The notes below the pieces were generated by a model. It was not told where the DNA came from and searched no databases. It saw only the letters and a program-made list of their open reading frames with translations. A stretch of DNA of 37,925 bases from Peribacillus deserti. GTDB lineage: Bacteria > Bacillota > Bacilli > Bacillales > DSM-1321. The position numbers and the translations under genes are program-made. Below, in pieces: positions 31,703 to 37,925 of the stretch. The stretch is from positions 1 to 37,925 of the forward strand of contig NZ_PGUY01000053.1 in assembly GCF_002863585.1 (NCBI RefSeq). The letters are read 5' to 3'. Position 1 is the stretch's first letter, and each line of letters begins with the position of its first letter.

Positions 31703-32292
31703 CAATTTTTTCGAAGTATTTTGATATGCTTAATGAGTTCTTCTAGAGGAAAGTCTGTGTTTCCCTTATACATTTGAATTACTTTGCCTTCTTCATCAAC
31801 TAGCGCAAACTCTGTTCCATGAATAACCTGATCTTCATTCTGGGGCTTTTTCACAAGCAAATGAAAACTGTCTGCCGAAAACTTTTCAATAAAGCTTTGA
31901 GAATAACCGGTTAAAAAGTGCCATTTTGAATGGTCGGCATTAAATTTTTTAGCATAGCTTTTCATTACTGACGGAGAATCAATTTCTGGATCAATACTAA
32001 ATGAGACAAGCTGTACATCTGTTAGCTTTTCCTTTTTAAGTTCCTGCTGTAATTTTGCCATATTGGCTGTCATTGGAGGACATACCGTTGTGCAATTAGT
32101 GAAAATAAAGTTGGCTACCCAGACTTTGCCTCTAAGATCTTTTTTTGTGAATGGCTTGTTCTCCTGATCTGCAGCCTTGAAGTTGCCGACCGGCCAGTTT
32201 CTGGCATTTGGAACTTCCTCTGGCCCGCAAGACGCGAGCACCAAAAGACTTAATATTAAGATTATGAATGCCTTATACGTTTTTTTTATCAT
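31702..32292 (-). CDS. ypmQ: Sco1/SenC family copper chaperone lipoprotein (YpmQ)
   Basis: BsSco-type proteins help assemble the CuA centre of cytochrome c oxidase. The 196-aa product has a lipobox VLASC (Cys22), a thioredoxin-like fold, the metal-binding CTTVC (Cys67, Cys71) and His158 in VIHGTEF, the classical Sco triad. It is anchored outside the membrane. ATG 32292 lies a few bases after GGGTGG; a GTG three codons earlier overlaps that site. A PCYCGC-motif protein is transcribed divergently from the same 170-base gap, which suggests a shared copper theme. Confidence 0.93.
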   Translation of the reverse strand: MIKKTYKAFIILILSLLVLASCGPEEVPNARNWPVGNFKAADQENKPFTKKDLRGKVWVANFIFTNCTTVCPPMTANMAKLQQELKKEKLTDVQLVSFSIDPEIDSPSVMKSYAKKFNADHSKWHFLTGYSQSFIEKFSADSFHLLVKKPQNEDQVIHGTEFALVDEEGKVIQMYKGNTDFPLEELIKHIKILRKN

Positions 32293-32464
32293 TTGGTCCA
32301 CCCTTTAAAAGTCTACTGCATCTCCTGTTTTATTCTAGCAGAAGAAAGTTTTAGTTAAAACCATTGTCACGGATTCTTCATTTTTATTATAGAGAAGGCA
32401 GCATACATAAAATGAAACAGCCTTTTAAAAGCTAATAAGAAAACAGTCCAGATTGGAGCATACA

Positions 32465-32959
32465 ATGAAAAAAATTTTTATTATTGCAGTCCTAAGCCTT
32501 ACGATGGTAGTTCCTTTCAATAATTCTTCAACTCACGCAGCCAGCTTAAATGGGGGGCAGAAAGAATGCCATTTCCATACAAGAAATGTAATTAGAGAAA
32601 AAACTCCTTCGGCTGACATATTACCGCACTTCATGGATGATCAACCTGAACATGTTAAAAAAATCTACTTGAATGCTGCAAAAAATAAAAAACTTCTTTC
32701 GTACATCCCCTGCTATTGCGGTTGTGGAGAATCCGCCGGCCATATGGATACGTATCAGTGCTTCATTTTTAAGGATCTTACGGACGGCTCTGTTGTGTGG
32801 GATAATCATGCAGCAAAGTGCGGGATTTGTCTGGACACTGCATCCACTGCCATTATGAAAAGGGAGGAAGGCAAGTCACTAATTGAGGTCCGTAAGATCA
32901 TTGAAGACCGGTACAAAGCAGGGTTCAAAAAACCCACCCCCACTCCTTTGCCGCGCTAA
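32465..32959 (+). CDS. PCYCGC-motif secreted protein
   Basis: A 164-aa protein with a signal peptide (KKIFIIAVLSLTMVVPF, cleaved probably after THA) and the family signature IPCYCGCG at residues 81-88. Cysteines lie at 35, 83, 85, 87, 99, 119 and 122, with His38 and His93 near. This PCYCGC family occurs in bacilli and is thought to bind metal, but no function is proven to my knowledge. There is no lipobox cysteine here, although related members are lipoproteins. ATG 32465 follows TTGGAGCATACA. It diverges from the Sco gene. A role in copper delivery to oxidase is an inference from position and cysteines. Confidence 0.85.
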   Translation: MKKIFIIAVLSLTMVVPFNNSSTHAASLNGGQKECHFHTRNVIREKTPSADILPHFMDDQPEHVKKIYLNAAKNKKLLSYIPCYCGCGESAGHMDTYQCFIFKDLTDGSVVWDNHAAKCGICLDTASTAIMKREEGKSLIEVRKIIEDRYKAGFKKPTPTPLPR

Positions 32960-33140
32960 ATAATAAAGCTTTGAAACGTTTGATTTTACGAAGGGGTTAA
33001 CGCATTCCGCGTTCGGTCGAGGAGTATATTCAGTCTACTCTGCCAAATCTCCCATAATCCGTTCTCCCGCCAAGTCTCGCGCCTGCAGCGTAGATCAACG
33101 TCATAGTGTCGAATCTACTAATGAAGTGCATTGCCAACGA

Positions 33141-33184
33141 AAAAAGGCTTTCGGCATATCCTTATGCCTGAAAGCCTTTTTTTA
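33141..33184. terminator. Bidirectional terminator between PCYCGC and DegV genes
   Basis: AAAAAAGGCTTTCGGCATA pairs with TATGCCTGAAAGCCTTTTTT (one unpaired base). It serves DegV best because it lies at its stop. The preceding 32960-33140 shows no gene. Confidence 0.9.
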
Positions 33185-34027
33185 TTATTCGTAATAGTAG
33201 ATTAATGCGAAAGCACCTTTTCCGGTATGTGTACTTATAATAGGTGTCGTAAAATCAATTTCTATATCGTGGAATCCAGTATTCTTCATAATCGATTCTT
33301 TAACTTTTTCTGCTATCTCAATGCCTTCAGCATGTGCGATGCCGACCCCTGCAATTTTATAGGTGTTGAAGTCCTCAACAAACAGTTTAGTCATGTACTT
33401 TATCACCTGATTATGACTTCTGGCTTTTGTGAGCGGTTCTAGAACTCCGCTCTTCAGTACCGCTATCGGCTTAATATTTAATAACGAACCGAGGAACGCG
33501 TTTACCTTGCCCACCCGTCCGCCTTTCACGAGGTTCTCCATGGTGTCAACCATTATAAAAAGCCTTGTATTTTCTTTGATTTTCTCCAGCCGGTGGAGTA
33601 TTTCTTCTAGAGAGTGCCCTTTTTCAGCCATTCTAGAGGCTTCGATGACTTGAAAGCCAAGACCCTTAGAGGTGAAATTAGAGTCCAGGACCGTAACTTT
33701 AACCTCTGTCATACCGGCAGCACTTTCTGCTGATCTGACTGTACCGCTTAAGCCGCCTGCCATATGTATGGAGATAATCTGGCTGCCGTCGCTTCCAAGC
33801 CGGTTATAGACCTCTAGGAAAGAACCTGGAGGCGGCTGTGAACTCTTAGGCAGCTCACGTGAAGCTTCCATTTTTTCTATGAATTCTGATGGAGTGATAT
33901 CGACTCTGTCAATAAATGTTTCCCCATCAATGGAGATGGTAAGGGGGACAACCTCTATTCCATACTTCCTGATTGATTCTTCTGTTAAATCAGCCGTGGA
34001 ATCGGTGACTATTTTAATTTTCTGCAT
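33185..34027 (-). CDS. DegV family fatty-acid-binding protein
   Basis: DegV/FakB proteins bind a fatty acid and present it to the FakA kinase, feeding host or recycled acyl chains into phospholipid. This 280-aa protein has IVTDSTADL at the N-terminus, SSQPPPGSFLEVYNRL, ISIHMAGGLSGTVRSAESAA (hydroxyl-binding loop) and LVKGGRVGKVNAFLGSLLNI, with IISTHTGKGAFALIYYYE at the end. The length is typical. Bacilli carry several paralogues, and I cannot say which one this is. ATG 34027 follows CAGGGATGTGAACAG. It is monocistronic. Confidence 0.92.
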   Translation of the reverse strand: MQKIKIVTDSTADLTEESIRKYGIEVVPLTISIDGETFIDRVDITPSEFIEKMEASRELPKSSQPPPGSFLEVYNRLGSDGSQIISIHMAGGLSGTVRSAESAAGMTEVKVTVLDSNFTSKGLGFQVIEASRMAEKGHSLEEILHRLEKIKENTRLFIMVDTMENLVKGGRVGKVNAFLGSLLNIKPIAVLKSGVLEPLTKARSHNQVIKYMTKLFVEDFNTYKIAGVGIAHAEGIEIAEKVKESIMKNTGFHDIEIDFTTPIISTHTGKGAFALIYYYE

Positions 34028-34111
34028 CTGTTCACATCCCTGATTAAAAGCACTATCTTTTATTATACCTTCTTCAGGATGTGAATTAAACTACTTTCAG
34101 CCTGCATGGCA

Positions 34112-34245
34112 TGTAGTTCTGGTCTCAGCTTGCAGTTGTGTCAAGGAGTCTCGCACTTTACATTTAAATCACCTTTCTAACAATTGGGTGGTTCACTGAA
34201 CGTACGTATTTAAAAAACTACAAACTTTTAGAAAAGAGCGAAAGA
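34112..34245 (+). repeat. Dispersed repeat family C, copy 2
   Basis: It aligns with 15965-16085: GGTCTCAGCTTGCAGTTG, CAAGGAGTCTCGCAC, TAACAATTGGGTGG and TTAGAAAAGAGCGAAA are shared. As with copy 1, a minus-strand gene terminator lies at its right end. Confidence 0.72.
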
Positions 34246-34272
34246 AAAAGAGCATCCAACTTTCGGATCCTC
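34245..34272 (-). terminator. Terminator of ypmP
   Basis: On the minus strand GAGGATCC pairs with GGATGCTC (one mismatch) around GAAAGTT, then TTTTTC. Confidence 0.75.
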
Positions 34273-34524
34273 TTAAGCATTATTTTTTAATTCATTTTTC
34301 TGAAATAATTTTTGGTAGACCGGCCATTTTAATTCTTTTTTCAGATATTCTCTAAAAGAATACATTCGGGTCCATTTACTCTCATAATAAACGGTTTTGA
34401 TAAATACTTCTAAACGTGCTGAAATCATAAAATGAAAGGTGTTATCTTCCTCCAATACAGGAATATCAATAATCTTTACCTTCTGTCCAATATCATTTTT
34501 GAACTCCAGGCTTTTGAATAGCAA
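34273..34524 (-). CDS. ypmP: DUF2535 family protein YpmP
   Basis: An 83-aa protein beginning MLFKSLEFKNDIGQKVKIID, then IPVLEEDNTFHFMISARLEV and SFREYLKKELKWPVYQKLF, the DUF2535/YpmP pattern, with the length I remember for the family. The function is unknown. TTG 34524 is chosen because AGAGGA lies 8 bases before it and the protein then starts as YpmP does; a longer frame to 34566 starts inside a GTATAATATA stretch that looks like the promoter. It is close to ilvA as in B. subtilis, but tatC-tatA lies between here. Confidence 0.85.
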   Translation of the reverse strand: MLFKSLEFKNDIGQKVKIIDIPVLEEDNTFHFMISARLEVFIKTVYYESKWTRMYSFREYLKKELKWPVYQKLFQKNELKNNA

Positions 34525-34640
34525 AATATCAATCCTCTTTTTCAACCGTTTGAGTATATTATACACGAATGAAAAAGTCTAATCATGTCATATTCTGCTT
34601 AAAAGAAAGATTATTTTTATAAATAGGTAAAAAGAACCAC

Positions 34641-34667
34641 AAAAAAACACCTCAGGTACCTGAGGTG
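34641..34667 (-). terminator. Terminator of tatC
   Basis: CACCTCAGGT/ACCTGAGGTG is a perfect 20-bp palindrome followed by seven T on the minus strand. Confidence 0.9.
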
Positions 34668-34680
34668 CGGTAATGGAACA

Positions 34681-35436
34681 TTATAATATAGGGCCTTCGT
34701 CGGCAGATAGTACTTCATTTTCAGCCTGCTTTTTTAATCTTCTCTTATAGACAATTTTAGATAGTGAAATACTTAGCTCATATAGCAGCAATAAGGGAAT
34801 GGATACAAGTATGTCGGAAGTAACTTCCGGCGGCGTAATGGTTATCGCTACTATGATCAATACAAAGTATGCGTATTTCCTGATCTTAGAAAGTACAAAA
34901 GGATTGATGATACCCAGGGATGTTAAGAACATGACAACAACTGGCAGTTCAAACAGGATCCCAAAAGGAATAGTCATGTGAAGAATAAATGTAAAGTAAT
35001 TGCTTGCGGTAAAGATGGTAACAACCATATCACCGCTTAGCTCGAGTAAGAACTTGAATACAATCGGGAAGATGATAAAATAGCCAAACGATAATCCAAG
35101 GATAAAAAGAATGAATAAAGCAGGTATGTAATTTAATGTTACCCTTCTTTCCTTTACTGTTAATGCAGGCCTGACAAAAAGCCATAACTGCAGGGCAAAT
35201 ATCGGAATCGTCGCAGCAACAGCAATGACACCCGCAAGGGACATATATACCCAGATAATATCACTCGGTCCAAGTACAGTGAGCTTCACATCCAAGTCCC
35301 GAACAAACCATTTATAGATATCTTTTACATAGACAAACCCCAGTATAAAGAACAATATAAACGAAGCTGCTACAATAATAATCCGTTTTCTGAGCTCTCC
35401 TAAATGTTCAACCAGGTGCTGTTCTTTATCTTGCAT
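34681..35436 (-). CDS. tatC: Twin-arginine translocase subunit TatC
   Basis: The membrane receptor for folded proteins bearing RR signals. The 251-aa protein shows the N-terminal HLVEHLGELRKRIII, six hydrophobic segments, RPALTVKERR in a loop, FGILFELPVVVMFLTSLGII and ITPPEVTSDI, all diagnostic of TatC. ATG 35436 is chosen over a 27-codon extension that lacks TatC character; AAAGG lies about 12 bases upstream, a slightly long spacing. tatA is 177 bases upstream on the same strand, so the pair forms a minimal two-component Tat system. The substrate is not evident in the window. Confidence 0.95.
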   Translation of the reverse strand: MQDKEQHLVEHLGELRKRIIIVAASFILFFILGFVYVKDIYKWFVRDLDVKLTVLGPSDIIWVYMSLAGVIAVAATIPIFALQLWLFVRPALTVKERRVTLNYIPALFILFILGLSFGYFIIFPIVFKFLLELSGDMVVTIFTASNYFTFILHMTIPFGILFELPVVVMFLTSLGIINPFVLSKIRKYAYFVLIIVAITITPPEVTSDILVSIPLLLLYELSISLSKIVYKRRLKKQAENEVLSADEGPIL

Positions 35437-35613
35437 AACGAGGTCACGCCTTTCTGATTTCAAAAAACTAAACCGGTAAAATACACTGCAAAAAGGTGCA
35501 AGATCGCTATCTCGCACCCAGCCGCTGGTTTCCTATACTTTAAAACAGGGACCAAACCCTATTACATTCTCCGAATAATCAGCCTGGTATCTGCCAGCCG
35601 GCTGCACGCTGTT

Positions 35614-35805
35614 TTACTTACGAGGTTTGGCATCCTCTTTTATATCATCCATTACATCACTTGTAAGTTCACGTGTGGACTTTTTGAATTCTCTTAAGGT
35701 ATCTCCAAACGCACGTCCTATTTCAGGCAGTTTCTTAGGGCCGAAAATGATTAAAGCCAGTACAAGAATTAGAATTAGTCCTGGTACACCAATGTTTGAA
35801 AACAT
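35614..35805 (-). CDS. tatA: Twin-arginine translocase subunit TatA
   Basis: A 63-aa protein with one TM helix ([16 protein letters not shown]), the conserved [14 protein letters not shown] hinge and an amphipathic helix ([15 protein letters not shown]), then a charged tail. This is TatA, forming the pore-like assembly with TatC. Start 35805 follows AAAGGGGTG. It is the first gene of tatA-tatC. Gram-positive TatA usually also does the work of TatB, which is absent here. Confidence 0.95.
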   Translation of the reverse strand: MFSNIGVPGLILILVLALIIFGPKKLPEIGRAFGDTLREFKKSTRELTSDVMDDIKEDAKPRK

Positions 35806-35918
35806 GGAAACACCCCTTTAGATGATAACTAACACAGGTTACTTTTATTTTAAGCATTCGCAAAATACAGAAATAATCCTGCTTTTTCATTGTAACGAAA
35901 CCAGTGAAAATTATCAAT

Positions 35919-37187
35919 CTAAATCAGTAAGTTAAATAGATTGCTATCCTTATTCACTTCGGTATACGGAAAACCTTTACAGCTCATTCGATCAATCAGT
36001 CCCTCATAATCTTCTTTCTTTTTAAGTTCTATTCCGACAAGGGCCGGGCCGCTGTCTTTATTATTTTTCTTGGTATATTCAAACCTTGTAATATCATCTG
36101 TCGGACCCAATACTTCATCGAGGAATTCACGCAATGCTCCTGCACGCTGAGGGAAATTGACGATGAAATAGTATAGTAGTCCTTCATACTGCAAAGACCT
36201 CTCTTTAATTTCCTGCATCCGGCCAATATCGTTGTTGCCTCCGCTGATGACACAAACGATATTTTTGCCCTTAATTTCTTCTCTATATAAATCCAGCGCC
36301 GCAATCGACAATGCACCCGCCGGCTCCGCCACGATGGCATGTTCATTATAAAGCTCCAGAATGGTGGAACAGATTTTCCCTTCTGGTACTATAACGATAT
36401 CATCCACGTTACGTCTTGCAATTTCATAGGTTTTTGTACCGACACACTTTACCGCTGCTCCGTCGACAAATTTATCAATATCCTGAAGGACGGTTGCTTT
36501 CCCCTCTTCAAAAGCCGCATTCATGGAAGCAGCCCCTTCTGGCTCCACTCCAATACATTTTGTTAAGGGTGTTATGCTTTTTATATATGTACTAACCCCT
36601 GCAATGAGACCGCCGCCGCCGATTCCCGCGAATACATAATGAAGCTCATCTTCGCAGTCATTGAGGATTTCTACGGCAACTGTACCCTGCCCTGCCATTA
36701 CTTTTTCATCATCAAATGGATGGATAAATGCTCTGTTTTCCTCTTTCGCACATTGGGCCGCTTTTTCAAATGAGTCATCAAACGTATCACCCGTCAGAAC
36801 CACTTCAATATGATCCTTGCCGAACATAATAACCTGGTTGACTTTTTGCCGCGGTGTGGTTGCCGGCATAAAGATTTTTCCGTGAATTCCTAAATGGCGG
36901 CATGCATAGGCCACTCCTTGCGCATGATTACCTGCACTGGCACATACCACCCCGTTTTCAATCTCATCTGTTCCCAATGTTTTCATATGATAAAAGGCAC
37001 CCCGGAGCTTAAATGAACGCACATACTGCAGATCCTCACGCTTCAAGAAAATATTGCAGCCGTATTTTTCGGAGAGCCGGTCATTCTTTTGCAGCGGTGT
37101 ATGGGCCACAATATCTTTAAGATTCTGGTGAGCTATAAGAATGTCCTCCACTTGCAGCAACTTATTCTTTTCAGCTGTTTGGTTCAT
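35919..37187 (-). CDS. ilvA: Threonine dehydratase IlvA
   Basis: This PLP enzyme deaminates threonine to 2-oxobutanoate, the first step to isoleucine. The 422-aa protein has SFKLRGA with the PLP lysine Lys60, SAGNHAQGVA (84-93), the phosphate loop GGGG (190-193) and a single ACT-like regulatory region at about 330-410 (YYFIVNFPQRAGALREFLDE). That is the short biosynthetic form found in Bacillus, feedback-controlled by isoleucine. ATG 37187 follows AGAGGAGAACAA. A CodY-like box lies about 100 bases upstream, in keeping with known CodY repression of ilvA in B. subtilis. No T-box motif is seen in the leader. Confidence 0.95.
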   Translation of the reverse strand: MNQTAEKNKLLQVEDILIAHQNLKDIVAHTPLQKNDRLSEKYGCNIFLKREDLQYVRSFKLRGAFYHMKTLGTDEIENGVVCASAGNHAQGVAYACRHLGIHGKIFMPATTPRQKVNQVIMFGKDHIEVVLTGDTFDDSFEKAAQCAKEENRAFIHPFDDEKVMAGQGTVAVEILNDCEDELHYVFAGIGGGGLIAGVSTYIKSITPLTKCIGVEPEGAASMNAAFEEGKATVLQDIDKFVDGAAVKCVGTKTYEIARRNVDDIVIVPEGKICSTILELYNEHAIVAEPAGALSIAALDLYREEIKGKNIVCVISGGNNDIGRMQEIKERSLQYEGLLYYFIVNFPQRAGALREFLDEVLGPTDDITRFEYTKKNNKDSGPALVGIELKKKEDYEGLIDRMSCKGFPYTEVNKDSNLFNLLI

Positions 37188-37284
37188 TTGTTCTCCTCTT
37201 TTCTAAAAATTCATTTCTATGCGTTAAACTAATATAGTCATATTAATCCGTAAATTATACCATGCAAAAAAAATAAATCAACCA

Positions 37285-37299
37285 AATTTTCAAAAAATT
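37285..37299. promoter_or_regulatory. CodY-like binding motif upstream of ilvA
   Basis: AATTTTCAAAAAATT differs from the CodY consensus AATTTTCWGAAAATT at one position. It lies between ilvA and the divergent gene at 37447. AT-rich surroundings raise the chance of a random match. Confidence 0.5.
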
Positions 37300-37446
37300 T
37301 AATTAACTCATTATTTATTGTATATAAGAGATGTTTTTAGAAATATTATAAAACAGGTGAAAGAACTCGGTCTCTTGATGCACTGATAATTTCAGTGAGA
37401 GAGTAGAATTCCTAAAACAAAACATTGAATAAACGGAGGAAAACAA

Positions 37447-37680
37447 ATGGAATTTTCATTATGTGCTTTTGATTGCGCCATCCCCATTGAAGTAACCCTG
37501 GACGAAGACAATGGCAGATACATGGTGCGGAAAAGTGATACGAGCGGTGAGTTTTTTAATACAGCTGTCGAGCTGATTGACTGGATCAGACAGAATTTTA
37601 GCGAGGAGCAATTTTGTACACCGGATGAGTTCCATGGGATGCTCAAGCAGCTTAATGAGTATCAGGATCAATCTGTTTAA
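37447..37680 (+). CDS. Unknown 77-aa acidic protein
   Basis: I do not recognise this protein. It begins MEFSLCAFDCAIPIEVTLDE and continues with a predicted mixed alpha/beta small domain (TAVELIDWIRQNFSEEQFCT). It has three cysteines not arranged as a zinc site, and no signal or membrane segment. The start has a strong GGAGGAAAACAA site and the gene ends before a good terminator, so it is real. It diverges from ilvA; a link to amino-acid metabolism is only positional. Confidence 0.75.
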   Translation: MEFSLCAFDCAIPIEVTLDEDNGRYMVRKSDTSGEFFNTAVELIDWIRQNFSEEQFCTPDEFHGMLKQLNEYQDQSV

Positions 37681-37731
37681 GGAGGCTGGAGCAACAACCT
37701 GGACTCCAGACAGCGCAATCTCCATTAAAAA

Positions 37732-37763
37732 AACTCAGGATGCGTTACTTTCCTGAGTTTTTT
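37732..37763 (+). terminator. Terminator of the 77-aa gene
   Basis: AACTCAGGA pairs with TCCTGAGTT and T's follow. Confidence 0.9.
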
Positions 37764-37779
37764 CCATAGTTCTCTTTAT

Positions 37780-37925
37780 AAGGCTGTTTTCGCAAACTTT
37801 GACGGTATTGAACCAGGGGGCGATTTCCACTACAGGATGCTCGCTTTTCGCGGGGCGGGCGCCTGAGCCTCCTCGGCTTCGCCTGTGGGGTCTCACCTGA
37901 TCGAAAAGCGGAGGACGGTGCTTTT
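37780..37925 (+). repeat. Dispersed repeat family A, copy 3 (runs off the window)
   Basis: It begins AAGGCTGTTTTCGCAAACTT, with the GC core and GTGCTTTT present; the last 28 bases lie beyond the window. Orientation is as copy 2 and opposite to copy 1. Confidence 0.88.

Noticed and set aside
37188-37446. T-box leader for ilvA
   Set aside because: No T-box sequence (TGGNACC type) or terminator/antiterminator pair is found on the minus strand in this spacer.

Overview
The window comes from a low-to-mid GC Firmicute chromosome, almost certainly a spore-forming member of the Bacillaceae outside the B. subtilis group. The reasons are strong GGAGG-type ribosome binding sites, frequent TTG/GTG starts, intrinsic terminators after most genes, sporulation genes (spo0M, a YjcZ-type peptide, a GerT-like small heat-shock protein) and two gene blocks that match B. 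subtilis gene order as I remember it. Nothing here looks like a prophage, plasmid, integron, CRISPR array or complete insertion sequence. No rRNA or tRNA gene was found.

Layout. 1-12.0 kb is a loosely organised region: a beta-carbonic anhydrase, a two-TM unknown, a frameshifted small gene, an amidohydrolase, a GNAT acetyltransferase behind a riboswitch-like leader, a DUF2639 peptide, a stand-alone MurG, a MATE exporter, a GerT-like Hsp20 protein, a secreted CAP protein, a MarR regulator and a disrupted CobW-type GTPase. 12.5-22.8 kb is the conserved yod block read on the minus strand: kamA, yokU, yozE, yodN, yozD, then [60-aa basic peptide, Ser/Thr kinase, spo0M], yodL, deoD, yodJ and ctpA. 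The bracketed trio occupies the place where B. subtilis has yodM. 23-29.2 kb holds a YjcZ peptide, an SGNH hydrolase with a DUF502 membrane protein, ypqE-msrB-msrA, an RsgA-like GTPase and a DUF4397 protein. 29.3-37.2 kb is the ypm/ilvA block: ypmS-ypmR, ypmQ (Sco), a divergent PCYCGC protein, a DegV protein, ypmP, tatC-tatA and ilvA with a CodY-like box upstream.

The non-coding DNA is unusually rich. Four kinds of dispersed or tandem repeat fill the larger gaps: (A) a 173-bp GC-rich element, three copies, two of which form the two ends of the window in opposite orientation; (B) a hairpin-forming element whose stems change sequence between copies but stay paired; (C) a roughly 130-bp element sitting just after two unrelated minus-strand genes; (D) three arrays of unrelated sequence that share a period of 20-21 bp. 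Three genes are preceded by sequences matching AC-N17-CATANNNTA, the mother-cell sigma-K consensus.

Functional threads are sporulation (sigma-K candidates, the kinase-Spo0M operon, YjcZ, GerT-like Hsp20, the kamA block), redox and metal handling (MsrA/MsrB, Sco and PCYCGC), cell envelope (MurG, CtpA, YodJ, CAP, SGNH hydrolases, YodL) and amino-acid metabolism (IlvA, KamA). The best candidates for something undescribed are the mutually exclusive hairpins ahead of the GNAT gene, the basic peptide-kinase-Spo0M operon, and the repeat systems. All family assignments were made by reading the translations; no database search was run.
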